64,000 nucleotides of DNA from Micromonospora lupini str. Lupac 08 (lineage in GTDB: Bacteria > Actinomycetota > Actinomycetes > Mycobacteriales > Micromonosporaceae): NCBI RefSeq assembly GCF_000297395.2, contig NZ_HF570108.1:695685-759684 (forward strand), given 5' to 3'. The notes under the pieces are model-generated. The model was given only the letters and a program-made list of their open reading frames with translations, was not told the DNA's origin and did no database searches. Below are positions 38,193-47,395 of the stretch, piece after piece; the stretch's first letter is position 1; each line of letters begins with the position of its first letter. Position numbers and translations under genes: made by a program.

Positions 38193-41051
38193 CTAGATTC
38201 GTTGGAGTTTGAATCGCTGGTTGGCACCGGTGCCGGGTGTCCACTGGGAGATGCGGGCACCGTCGGCGGTCGAAGACTGCCAAACGTCCATCGCCAGACC
38301 GCTTTGCCGGTTGATGAGTCTGACCACCCCGCCGCCCTGGTCGTCGATCCGCCATTGCTGGCTGGCGGCGTTTGGTGAGTCGGGTTGTTGGGTGATGTCA
38401 GCGCCGGTGCTGTTGCTGGCGACCTGCAGGAACAGGCCGCTGTGCCGCGCCCTGATCCGGAAGTGGCCCCCGTCGGCCGACAGAAAATCGAACTGCTGGT
38501 TCTGTCCGCTGCCGCTCTGCCACTGGATCAGCGTCGCGCCGGCGGCGGTGGACGCACCGTTGATGTCGGCGGCCTTACCGCTGTGCTGGGCAACGAGCCG
38601 GTAGTACGCACCAGCCTCGACCGGCCCCGAGCTGACCCCGGACGCGCGGTAGGTGTGGCCGGCCTGGCCGGTGAACTCCACGAGATCGGCCTCGATCCGC
38701 GTCGGCTGGACGGCGCTGCCGCTCGTCTCGTCGCGCAGCTCGAAGGTGCCGGCGAAGATCCGGTTGCGAACGCGGATGGGTCCGGCGCGGTCGGGAGTGA
38801 TGACGAGCTCGATTCGGCTGCTGCTCCAAGCGGCGCCGACGGTGTATCCACCGCGGCCTCGGAGCCCGGTGACCTGCCCGGTTGGCCAGGCGGATGGTAG
38901 TGCGGGCAGGAGGTGTAGTTCGCCGGCGTGGCTCTGGAGCAGCATTTCGGCGATGCCGGAGGTGGCGCCGAAGTTGCCGTCGATCTGGAAGGGCGGGTGC
39001 AGGTCGAACATGTTCGGCGCGAGCCGGTCGGTGCGTACGAGGTCGCCGAGGAGCTTGTGGGCGCGGGTGCCGTCTTCCAGCCGAGCCCAATAGTTGATCT
39101 TCCACGCGAGTGACCAGCCGGTGCCGTCGTCGCCGCGCAGTTCCAGGGTCTGTCGCGCGGCCTGGTGCAGCTGTGGTGTGCCGCGTTTGGTGATCTGGTT
39201 GCTGGGGTGCAGCCCGTACAGGTGGGAGACGTGCCGGTGGGTCCGCTCGGTCTCCACCCAGTCGGCGAGCCATTCCTGGACGTTGCCGCGGGACCCGACC
39301 CGCGTCGGTGGCAGCCGGTCCCGGGCGGTCAGTACCTGGGCGCGGTAGGTGGCATCCACGTTGAGGACTTCGGAGGCCCGTGCGACGCCGTTGAACAGGT
39401 CACGCAGGATCTGGTTGTCCATCGTCGGCCCCGCGCACACGCTGGCGTTCGTGTGATGACGCAGCTCGGGCGAGTTCGACGGATTGGTGACGAGGTAGCC
39501 GAGCGTCGGGTGGCTGACCAGCGTGTCGAGGAAGAACTGGGCAGCGCCCTTCATGGCCGGGTAGTTGGCGCGCAGGAACTCGATGTCTCCGGTGAACTGG
39601 TAGTGGTCCCAGATCATCGTGGCCAGCCACGCGCCGCCGGTCTGCCACATTCCCCACAGGGCTTCGTCGACCACCGACGAGCCGCGCCACGCGTCGGTGT
39701 TGTGGTGGGTGACCCAACCCCCTGCGCCGTACTGCACCTGAGCGGTGCGGGCACCGGTCACCGTCAGATCTTTGATCATGTCGAAGACCGGCAGGTAGCA
39801 CTCGGCCAGGTTGGTGGTGTCGGCCGGCCAGTAGTTCATCGGCAGGTTCGCGTTGATGGTGAACTTCGAATCCCAGGAGGGGGCCATCTGGTCATTCCAG
39901 ATCCCCTGCAGGTTCGCCGGCTGACTGCCCGGCCGTGAGGAGGAGATCAGCAGGTAGCGACCGTACTGGAACAGCAGCGCGGAGAACTGCGGATCGTTGA
40001 CGCTCGCGTGCTGTGCGATCCGCACGTCGGTGGTCTGGTCGGCCGCCGTCGTACGTCCCAGATCAATCGACACCCGGTTGAACAGCGCCTGATAGTCGGC
40101 CACGTGGCGGCCGCGCAACTGGTCGAAGCCGATGGCACGGGCCGCGTCGAGGTGCCGCCGCGCGATGCCCTGGTAGTCGCCGTTGACGGTCCGGTAGTTG
40201 ACGTAACTGGAGCCGATCGACACCAGCAGGGTGACGCTTGTCGCGCCGGAGACCCGCAGCGTGCCACCGGAGCTGCTGACCGTACCGCCGCTCACGGAGG
40301 CATTGGCCAGAGCGAGGAACCGGACCTGCCCGGTGATGCCCTCCATGCTGCCGGAGACACCGTCGAGGCCGATCGTGGCGGCGTCCGGGCTGGACACGGT
40401 CGTCCGTTGCGGGCTGCTGAACGTGGCGGTGAACGTGATCGCGTTTGCCCGGTCGGCGGTCAACCGGATCACGATCACCTGGTCCGGTGCGCTGGCGAAC
40501 ATCTCACGCTGAAACCGCACCCCGTTGAGCACGTAGCTGGTGGTAGTGGTGGCCGTGGTCAGATCGAGGGTCCGCTGGTACTGCGACGCCCCGCTGGCAC
40601 TGCCAAAAGCGAGCCGCAGGTCGCCGACCGGCTGGTAGGCCAACTGCCCGACCGGACTGCCCAGCATGGTCTGGTTGATCAGATCCTGCGCCTGCGTCCA
40701 CTGGTCGGCGAAGACCCTTCGCCGAATTTCCGCCAGGTTGGCGGCTCCACGGGTGTTGGCCGAGTCGTACGGGCCACCGGCCCACACGGTGTCCTCGTTG
40801 AGCTGCAGCCGTTCGGTGTCGACGTTCCCGAACACCATCGCGCCCAACCGGCCGTTACCGATCGGCAGCGCCCGTAACCAATCGGTACCCGCCGACTCGT
40901 CGTACCACAACGCCATGTCGTTGGCTGCCAGCACCTGTGGGGGTGCAGTCGACCCGGCCCGCGCGGCTGCGGTCCAACCCGTCGGCAGCAGCATGACACC
41001 AGCCCCGGCCGCCCCGGCTCCGAGAAGTTTCCTTCGTGTCACTTCAGACAT
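38193..41051 (-). CDS. Secreted GH95 alpha-L-fucosidase/galactosidase with ricin-type lectin domain
   Basis: A 952-residue inverting glycosidase of family 95. A twin-arginine-type leader (VTRRKLLGAGAAGAGVMLLP) is followed by the GH95 N-terminal domain (ALPIGNGRLGAMVFGNVDTE; LQLNEDTVWAGGPYDSAN). In the (alpha/alpha)6 barrel, INANLPMNYWPADTTNLAEC holds the Asn pair that binds the catalytic water, HRHVSHLYGLHPSNQ is a family motif, and IDGNFGATSGIAEMLLQS holds the likely catalytic Asp. Residues about 812-952 form a RicinB-type lectin domain. GH95 enzymes remove alpha-1,2-L-fucose or related L-galactose from plant or host glycans. AAGGAG precedes the ATG. The promoter is shared in design with GH59. 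Confidence 0.92.
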   Translation of the reverse strand: MSEVTRRKLLGAGAAGAGVMLLPTGWTAAARAGSTAPPQVLAANDMALWYDESAGTDWLRALPIGNGRLGAMVFGNVDTERLQLNEDTVWAGGPYDSANTRGAANLAEIRRRVFADQWTQAQDLINQTMLGSPVGQLAYQPVGDLRLAFGSASGASQYQRTLDLTTATTTTSYVLNGVRFQREMFASAPDQVIVIRLTADRANAITFTATFSSPQRTTVSSPDAATIGLDGVSGSMEGITGQVRFLALANASVSGGTVSSSGGTLRVSGATSVTLLVSIGSSYVNYRTVNGDYQGIARRHLDAARAIGFDQLRGRHVADYQALFNRVSIDLGRTTAADQTTDVRIAQHASVNDPQFSALLFQYGRYLLISSSRPGSQPANLQGIWNDQMAPSWDSKFTINANLPMNYWPADTTNLAECYLPVFDMIKDLTVTGARTAQVQYGAGGWVTHHNTDAWRGSSVVDEALWGMWQTGGAWLATMIWDHYQFTGDIEFLRANYPAMKGAAQFFLDTLVSHPTLGYLVTNPSNSPELRHHTNASVCAGPTMDNQILRDLFNGVARASEVLNVDATYRAQVLTARDRLPPTRVGSRGNVQEWLADWVETERTHRHVSHLYGLHPSNQITKRGTPQLHQAARQTLELRGDDGTGWSLAWKINYWARLEDGTRAHKLLGDLVRTDRLAPNMFDLHPPFQIDGNFGATSGIAEMLLQSHAGELHLLPALPSAWPTGQVTGLRGRGGYTVGAAWSSSRIELVITPDRAGPIRVRNRIFAGTFELRDETSGSAVQPTRIEADLVEFTGQAGHTYRASGVSSGPVEAGAYYRLVAQHSGKAADINGASTAAGATLIQWQSGSGQNQQFDFLSADGGHFRIRARHSGLFLQVASNSTGADITQQPDSPNAASQQWRIDDQGGGVVRLINRQSGLAMDVWQSSTADGARISQWTPGTGANQRFKLQRI

Positions 41052-41192
41052 CGTGTCTCCTTCGTGTGGCCGAGCGACGCAGCGGCGGCCCCAGCCGCCC
41101 CGGTCGTGGCGACCGCAGGGGAGGAGGAGCGGAACGTTGACGAGGGCATCGCCTGAGTCGTTCGAGCGATGTCACGGCCGCAAATATTCATC

Positions 41193-41231
41193 AGACGTCA
41201 CATGTTAACTATTAATATCAAAGAGGGTCAA
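41193..41231 (-). promoter_or_regulatory. GH95 promoter with shared 15-bp motif
   Basis: Minus strand: -35 TTGACC (41226-41231), 18-base spacer, then TAACATGTGACGTCT (41193-41207). It differs from the GH59 promoter motif at one base and has the same -35 and spacing. The gene starts about 140 bases downstream. The spacer is AT-rich. Confidence 0.6.
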
Positions 41232-41271
41232 TGCGTTGCCACGGGGAAACATGTGGTGCTCCCGTTCCGCC

Positions 41272-44160
41272 TCAGACATCAAAGATCTGCCACTCCTGGC
41301 TGATCTCGCCGCTGACCGGCTGCTGGACCACCCGGGCGCCGTCGGCGGTGGAGCCGCCTTCGACCCCGACACACAGGCCATTGCTCACGTTGACGAACCG
41401 GTAGAAACCGCTGGTCGTCGCCGGGACGAGATTCCACCACTGGTTACGTCCGCCGTTGTCGGCCCATTGAACGAGTGCCGCGCCCTGGCCCGAGCCACCT
41501 GGACTGTCCAGGACCTTCCCGCTCTTGACACCGGACAGTCGGAATGAGCCGTCGCTGTTGGGCAGCAGCCGCCACTGCTGGTTGGTCGCGCCGGTCCACG
41601 GCCACTGGATGACAGTCGCCCCGTCCGTGGTGGAGCCGCCGTTGACGTCCAGCACCTTTGCGCTGCGCCGGTTGACAAGTCGAACGACGCCGCCGGCGGC
41701 GGCCGGCAGACCTACGACGACCTGTATCTGTTGCCCGGCCGTCAACGAGATCACCCGGGCATTCGGGCCGAGCGGCGACGAGGTGACAGTCGCGGACGTG
41801 GTGATGGATGCCATCCCGCGCCGGCTGATCAGGGTGATCGCCTGGGTGATCGTCGAGGTGAGTGCCACGGTTACCGAGCGGCCAGGAAGATCCCAGGTGA
41901 GGCTGTGGATGCGGACCTGATTGCGTCCGCGTACCCCGGTGATGGTGCCCTTGGCGAGCTGGCTGGGCACGGCGGGCAGCAGCTCGATGATGCCCGGCCT
42001 GGTGTAGACGAGCGCTTCGCTGAGCACAGCCGGCAGCGTGTTGGCGGCATCGGCGTTGTAGGTCTCCAGGTTCGGGTTGTGTGCTGTCATCAGCGACCGG
42101 AAGATCATGTTGTTTCCGATGATCTTCCGGAGGTTGCTGTAGACACCGGCGCCGTCCTTGAGTCGGGCGTAGGCGAGGGCTCGATGCAGGCTGCCGTGCG
42201 CGGAGGTGTTCTCGTCACCGCGCAGCGCCAGGGCCCTGAGCGCGGCGGTGACCAGACCGGGCGCCTCCTCGGGGTTGATCTCGTGCAGGGGCCACGCGCC
42301 GTACAGGTGATGGACGTGCCGATGGTTGTAGCGATCCGTGAGTCCCGGCCAGGACCATTCGGCGAGGGCGCCGCTGCCGTTGACCGTGTAGGGCGGGAGC
42401 TTCGCCAGCAGGGCGGTCCATCGTGCGACACCTTGACCGGCGCCCTGCTCGACACCGAGCGCGTTGGCGGCCTCGACAGCCGCCCGCAGGGCGTGTCTGC
42501 CGGCCTGGATGTCGCCGGTGGCGTTGATCGCCAGCAGGACGTTCGTGCTGGCCGGTGAGTTCTCCATCGAGAACGACGGCACGAACACCACACGGCCGGC
42601 CGAGTCGGTGCGGGTCAGGAAGTCCTCGTAGAACAGCGCCAGCTCCATCAGCGCCGGTCCCAGCTTCTCGGCCAGAAACGTCCGGTCCCCGGTGACCTGG
42701 TAATACTCCAGCAGCGGGTAGAGCAACCAGTCCGCGCCACCGGTCCAGCACTGGCCGGGGAAGCCGGGGTCGAAGTGCAGCATGTGCCCGTACTCGCCGT
42801 CGGTTCGCGACGGGGCCAGGAAGCCGCGGGCGCCGTACAGGTTGCGAGCGTTGGTGCGCCAGTGCGCGAGCTGGCCGAGGATCAGGTTGAAGTAGCCCTG
42901 CATGGCATCGGTGAGGTCGAGAATGTTGCCGCCGGCGACCTGGAGGTTGATGTTGGCATCGGTGGTGAAATCGTCGGCCCAGGCGCCGTTCCAGGTGCCG
43001 GCCCAGATTCCGGTCAAGCGCGGCGGCAGTACGCCGCTGGAGCTGATGAACAGGTAACGGCCGCTGTCGTAGAGGCGCTCCAGCAGGGCCAGATCGATGG
43101 TGTTGCGATTGGCGTTCTGCCGGGCGATCAGCGCGGTGGTCGACAGCTGCCGGTCGGCGGCGGAGACGTTCAGGTCCAGGCGGGAGCGGTCGAACATCGC
43201 CGAGTGCAGGGCGACGTGCCGGGTCCGCAGCTCGGCATAGTCGGCGCGTACCGCGGCCAGCGCCGCGTGCAATGGCCTGCTGTCCCAGGCAGTGGATGAC
43301 TCGTACCTGTCGAGTTTGGTCAGCAGGAGAAGCCTGGTCGCCGCGGTGACGACGATTGTCGAGCCGTTCGCGGCTACCGTGCCGCCGGTGGCGACGACCC
43401 GGGTGACGCCCTCGAAGCCGAACGCGCCCTGCCCGGACGGGTAGGTGCCGCGCAGGTTCAGGTAACCGGAACCGTCGCTGACGCTGGCCAGGGTGGTGAA
43501 ACGGACCGAGCCGGGGACGCCCGCGAGGGAGGTGTTGACGCTCAGCGTCGCGTCGATCGTTCGGCCGGATGCCGGGGTCAGTTCGTGTACGACGACATTG
43601 TCGGCTCGGGAGGCGAAGGCGCGGCGGGTCCAGGTGCCGTTGCTGTCGGTCCAGGTGGAGGTGACCTCGCCGGTCCGGAAGTCGGTGCTGCGGGCGTACC
43701 CGTTGGCGGTGGTCATGCCTGGCGTGCTGATCTGCAGCTCGAAGCCGGGGTGGTAGGTCTGGGTCCAGCGCAGGCTCCAGCCGGCCGCGAAGTCCGAGTT
43801 GGCTCCGGCGTAGTTCCCGGCCAGCGCCTTGTCCCGCACACCGGCCAGCCGCCCGGAGATTACCGGCGGGGTCACGCCCCGGCTGCCGTTGGGCAGCACG
43901 AAGCGGTGGTGATTGAAGATCACCTTCTCGAGGGTCGGTGTTCCGTACAGGACTGCGCCGTACTCGCCGTTGCCGGTGAGGAACCCGTCCGTCCAGGTTG
44001 TCGCAGCCGTCGCGTCGTAGATCCCGCGCTCGGGCAGCGCGACCTGAGGCGCGGCGGCGGCGGCCCGTCCGGCGCCCACGGCCGGGATCAGGGCCGTCGA
44101 GCCCGCCGTCAGCGCGGCGGTGGCGAGTAGGCGCCTACGGCTCACGGGCAGATCTGTCAT
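41272..44160 (-). CDS. Secreted GH95-like glycosidase with ricin-type lectin domain
   Basis: A 962-residue secreted enzyme. The leader is twin-arginine-like (VSRRRLLATAALTAGSTALI). N-terminal GH95-type motifs are present but divergent (DGFLTGNGEYGAVLYG; EKVIFNHHRFVLPNG). The barrel has DANINLQVAGGNILDL, where the NxN pair is kept but the usual MNYW is not, and NHRHVHHLYGAWPLHE. LETYNADAANTLPAVLSEAL replaces the canonical DGNFG segment. Residues about 820-962 are a RicinB domain (TNQQWRLLP). I read it as a divergent GH95-type alpha-glycosidase; its specificity may differ from fucosidase. It lies 136 bases after the GH2 gene, with a hairpin between. Confidence 0.82.
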   Translation of the reverse strand: MTDLPVSRRRLLATAALTAGSTALIPAVGAGRAAAAAPQVALPERGIYDATAATTWTDGFLTGNGEYGAVLYGTPTLEKVIFNHHRFVLPNGSRGVTPPVISGRLAGVRDKALAGNYAGANSDFAAGWSLRWTQTYHPGFELQISTPGMTTANGYARSTDFRTGEVTSTWTDSNGTWTRRAFASRADNVVVHELTPASGRTIDATLSVNTSLAGVPGSVRFTTLASVSDGSGYLNLRGTYPSGQGAFGFEGVTRVVATGGTVAANGSTIVVTAATRLLLLTKLDRYESSTAWDSRPLHAALAAVRADYAELRTRHVALHSAMFDRSRLDLNVSAADRQLSTTALIARQNANRNTIDLALLERLYDSGRYLFISSSGVLPPRLTGIWAGTWNGAWADDFTTDANINLQVAGGNILDLTDAMQGYFNLILGQLAHWRTNARNLYGARGFLAPSRTDGEYGHMLHFDPGFPGQCWTGGADWLLYPLLEYYQVTGDRTFLAEKLGPALMELALFYEDFLTRTDSAGRVVFVPSFSMENSPASTNVLLAINATGDIQAGRHALRAAVEAANALGVEQGAGQGVARWTALLAKLPPYTVNGSGALAEWSWPGLTDRYNHRHVHHLYGAWPLHEINPEEAPGLVTAALRALALRGDENTSAHGSLHRALAYARLKDGAGVYSNLRKIIGNNMIFRSLMTAHNPNLETYNADAANTLPAVLSEALVYTRPGIIELLPAVPSQLAKGTITGVRGRNQVRIHSLTWDLPGRSVTVALTSTITQAITLISRRGMASITTSATVTSSPLGPNARVISLTAGQQIQVVVGLPAAAGGVVRLVNRRSAKVLDVNGGSTTDGATVIQWPWTGATNQQWRLLPNSDGSFRLSGVKSGKVLDSPGGSGQGAALVQWADNGGRNQWWNLVPATTSGFYRFVNVSNGLCVGVEGGSTADGARVVQQPVSGEISQEWQIFDV

Positions 44161-44199
44161 CAGAAGGTCCTCTCGACACCGAGGCTGAAGGATTGTGGT

Positions 44200-44233
44200 C
44201 TACTCGGGCGCGGGAACCCCCGCGCCCGAGTAG
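44200..44233 (-). terminator. Hairpin between GH2 and GH95-like genes
   Basis: CTACTCGGGCGCGGG (44200-44214), loop AACC, and the complementary arm 44219-44233: a perfect 15-bp stem. It follows the GH2 stop by about 60 bases and precedes the next ATG by 40, so it may terminate or attenuate read-through. Confidence 0.7.
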
Positions 44234-44295
44234 GCCTTACGACGATCGTCAGGCCGTCATCGGCGGTCGGGCTTGTCGACCACCTCTGGGGCTGG

Positions 44296-46995
44296 TCAGG
44301 CGGGTACGAACTGCCACTGTTGGTTGGTCCCGCCAGTGGCGGTCCACTGCACGACCTGCGCGCCCTCGCTTGTCGAGGCGGCGTAGACGTCGGCCACGAG
44401 TCCGCTGGCCTGGCTGACGATGGTGTAGTAGCCGTTACCGGTGGGCCGCAGGTACCACGACTGGTTGGTGCCGCCGTTTGCCGACCACTGCTGCAGTTGC
44501 AGGCCCTGGGTGGTGCTGCTGCCGTTGACGTCGAGCATCTTCCCCGAGGCGGTGTAACGCAGGGTGTAGGCCTCCTGCGTGGCGCTGATCGTCCAGGTGG
44601 GGGTGCCGCTCTGCTGGACCGCCTTGGCGCCGTCGGCCGTGGAGTTGCCGGCGATGGCGAGGGGCTTGCCGCTGTTGCGGTTGACGATGCGGTAGGTCCC
44701 TGGCGTGGGTCCGGTTCCGCCGCCTCCACCGAGGTTCAGGTACTCGACCGCGTCGGTGAAGACGGTGCTGCCGGACTTCGTTGTCGACAGCTGCAGGTAC
44801 ACGCGGCTACCGGTGGCGGGGGCGGTGAAGGACACCGGTTGGGTGACCCGCGAGCCGAGCGGGACGCTCAGGGTGGTGTTGCCGGAGGCGACGACCGCGC
44901 CGGTGGGGCTGTCGAGCCGGGCGGTCCAGGTGAAGCCCACCGAGGTGTTGGTGAAGTCGTCGTTGAACACGGTGATGGTGCGGGTCACCGTGGCGTTGCG
45001 GGCGTAGCTGGGTACCGCCTGCGCCAGCGGGAAACTGCCGTTCGAGTCCGAATTGCCGGAGGCGGACCAGTAGGGGAGGTCGACCGCGGCCACCGGGTTG
45101 AACGCCGCCTGCACGCGCTGGATCTGTGCGTTGCTCCACGGGTCGGGCAGGTTGTCCGCTCCGTAGACCGGGCGAGTGTTCTCCTCCGTGGTGAAGTCGG
45201 TGGTTCGCACGCCCGGCACCACGCTGGCCCAGGCAGACAGCAGCGTGTACGGGCGTAGGTCGCTGGCGTCCTTGCCGCGCTTGGCAGCAGTCGCGGTGGC
45301 GAACCACGTGAAGCCCTGCCTGCTGCTGCAGGCAGGCCAGATGTACTCGCCTTCGCCGTCCGGGCGCCCGGAATAGCGATTCAGGGCCTCGCCGTAGCGG
45401 CCGACGCCGTCCAGGTAGTGCCCGAAGATGGCGAAGTTGGGGTAGTTCATGGCCGGGTACCGGCTGGGCGAGTCCGCGCCCGGACCGGCGTCGATGCTGA
45501 CCGGCCGGGTGCCGTCGTTGCCGTTCATCGCCGCGTACAGGTCCTGTTGGAACTGCTGCGAGTCGTTGTTGTTGGAGCTGGGCTCGTTGATCTGGCTCCA
45601 GCGGATGATCGCCGGATGGTTGCGGTCGCGCAGGGTCAGCGCACGAGCGTGGGCCACCATGTTGTTGCGTCCGGACACGAAGTCCTGGGAACCACTGCGG
45701 ATGGCGGTCTCGTCGATGACCATCAGGCCCATCTCGTCGGCCACGTCGAGCATGTACGGGCTGGCCGGCTCCATGTGCATGCGTACCACGTTGTAGTTGA
45801 GACGCTGGTAGTTGTCCACCGCCTGGGGCCAGCCGCCGTTGTTCGACGACGGTGGCAGGAAGCCGGGCAGGGTGTCGTACGCGTCGCCCTTACCGCCGTT
45901 GTTGACCCGGTCGTAGTCGGCGCCCTGCAGGCTGTCGCCACGGAAGTTCACCCGCACGCCGTTGAGGTAGTAGTACTCGCCGTTCTGCGTGCTCTCCCGG
46001 AACCCGAAGCGGTACGTGGCGTCACTGGTGCGGCCGTCGTCAGCGGTGGAGTGGATCGCCAGGCGGTGCAGTTGGGCCCGGTACCCGGACCGGTACGGCA
46101 CATTGGGCCACCAGTACGAGGTGGCGCCGAGGTCCCACGCCACGGGGCCCACCGTGACCTTCGCCGTCGAACGGGCCGCCACCGTCACGGTCTGTTGCGG
46201 CAACTGCGGGTAGCTGAAGGAGCCCGCGCCGTCGGACGTGAGCGACCCGCCCAGGGTGACCGTTCTGGTCGCGGCCGAGGAGTTGGTCACCGACACGTCG
46301 TAGCTGAGGGTGCGGTTCGCCACCGAGGTACGGACGAACGCGTCGCTGACATACACCGCGGGGTACACCCGCAGGGACGCGGACCGGTAGATGCCCTGCG
46401 GTATCGCCTCGGACCAGTCGGCCGCTATGGGGACCAGGTACTTGCCGTCGGACGACCTCAACGCACCGCGGCCCTTCACCTGCACACTGATCGTGTGGGT
46501 GGTGCCCGGTGCGGCGTAGCTGCTGATGTCGAAGTTCGACGGGGTGAACGCGGTGGTCTGGGTCGCCACCACCCGGCCGTCGACGGAGAGCGTCGCCTGG
46601 TGGTTCACGGCGCCGAACTCGATCCAGGTCGACTGCGGCTGCCCCGAGTCCGGCACGGTGATGCTGCGCGAGTACACCGCCTCGGTCACATCGGTGAAGC
46701 CCTGCTTGTACCAGCCGCCACCGGGCACCGTGATCGAGGTCGTTCCCCGACCCGAGGGCGTGAAGCTCCACGTCCCGCCCAGATCGACCGAGGCGATTGC
46801 GGCGTTACCGGCCGCCACACCGTCAGGTCCGGCGGCCGCGACACTCCGCGTCGCGGCCGGCGCGGCCAGGGCCGACCCGGCGGGCGCAACGGTCAGGCCA
46901 CCCAGCGTCAGGGGCAGGGCGAGCGCCACGGTCGCGGCCAGGCCTCTGGCCGACGCCGACGATCGGCCACCCCAGCAGACGTTCGTACGATGCAC
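44296..46995 (-). CDS. Secreted GH2-family glycosidase with ricin-type lectin domain
   Basis: An 899-residue secreted enzyme of the beta-galactosidase/glucuronidase clan. A signal region lies at about 15-45 (LAATVALALPLTLGGLTVAP). The sugar-binding jelly-roll, Ig-like and TIM-barrel domains of GH2 follow (VDLGGTWSFTP; GVRVNFRGDSLQGADY). The likely acid/base Glu is in IIRWSQINEPSSNNN; DGEGEYIWPAC may hold the nucleophile. The last ~140 residues are a RicinB lectin domain (TNQSWYLRPTG; TNQQWQFVPA). GTG start at 46995 with AGGAGG 5 bases upstream. Its palindromic operator (47060-47075) is shared with the esterase gene. Exact sugar not readable. Confidence 0.88.
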   Translation of the reverse strand: MHRTNVCWGGRSSASARGLAATVALALPLTLGGLTVAPAGSALAAPAATRSVAAAGPDGVAAGNAAIASVDLGGTWSFTPSGRGTTSITVPGGGWYKQGFTDVTEAVYSRSITVPDSGQPQSTWIEFGAVNHQATLSVDGRVVATQTTAFTPSNFDISSYAAPGTTHTISVQVKGRGALRSSDGKYLVPIAADWSEAIPQGIYRSASLRVYPAVYVSDAFVRTSVANRTLSYDVSVTNSSAATRTVTLGGSLTSDGAGSFSYPQLPQQTVTVAARSTAKVTVGPVAWDLGATSYWWPNVPYRSGYRAQLHRLAIHSTADDGRTSDATYRFGFRESTQNGEYYYLNGVRVNFRGDSLQGADYDRVNNGGKGDAYDTLPGFLPPSSNNGGWPQAVDNYQRLNYNVVRMHMEPASPYMLDVADEMGLMVIDETAIRSGSQDFVSGRNNMVAHARALTLRDRNHPAIIRWSQINEPSSNNNDSQQFQQDLYAAMNGNDGTRPVSIDAGPGADSPSRYPAMNYPNFAIFGHYLDGVGRYGEALNRYSGRPDGEGEYIWPACSSRQGFTWFATATAAKRGKDASDLRPYTLLSAWASVVPGVRTTDFTTEENTRPVYGADNLPDPWSNAQIQRVQAAFNPVAAVDLPYWSASGNSDSNGSFPLAQAVPSYARNATVTRTITVFNDDFTNTSVGFTWTARLDSPTGAVVASGNTTLSVPLGSRVTQPVSFTAPATGSRVYLQLSTTKSGSTVFTDAVEYLNLGGGGGTGPTPGTYRIVNRNSGKPLAIAGNSTADGAKAVQQSGTPTWTISATQEAYTLRYTASGKMLDVNGSSTTQGLQLQQWSANGGTNQSWYLRPTGNGYYTIVSQASGLVADVYAASTSEGAQVVQWTATGGTNQQWQFVPA

Positions 46996-47395
46996 GGAAA
47001 CCTCCTGTGACTCACCGACGCCCTCAAGGCTTCGAGTAAAGGCACTTACACAGGCTGTAGTCGAATCGATTCGACGCGGTGCCGATGTCGTTGACCACCC
47101 GGGCGGGTGAACACAGTCGACACGTAGCTGTGATTAACCGGCAACACGGGGCGCTGAGTCAAGGATTTCCACTCATCTATCTTCTGGCGAAGCCTGAAAT
47201 CCCCTCAATCCTTCCAAAGGCCGCAGCAAAGATAGGATGAAAGCTCCGCCGGGGTCATCCGGCCAGCACCGCCGCCCGACCAGCCTCGCCACCGCCGACG
47301 CCTCGACCACGCGCGTGTGGCATCACGGAATCGGCCACGTACCGGCCGTTGGCGGTGACCGACGCGTGTACGCCACGACGGCCGCACCTACGACG
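46996..47395. other. Intergenic upstream of GH2
   Basis: About 400 bases between the GH2 start and the MFS stop. It holds the operator at 47060-47075. I see no gene; short frames here are not coding-like. Confidence 0.6.
47060..47075. promoter_or_regulatory. Palindromic operator upstream of GH2
   Basis: GTCGAATCGATTCGAC is a perfect 16-bp palindrome, 65 bases before the GH2 start. 15 of its 16 bases recur upstream of the esterase gene at 7346-7361. The size and symmetry suit a LacI-type or similar dimeric repressor. Confidence 0.6.
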
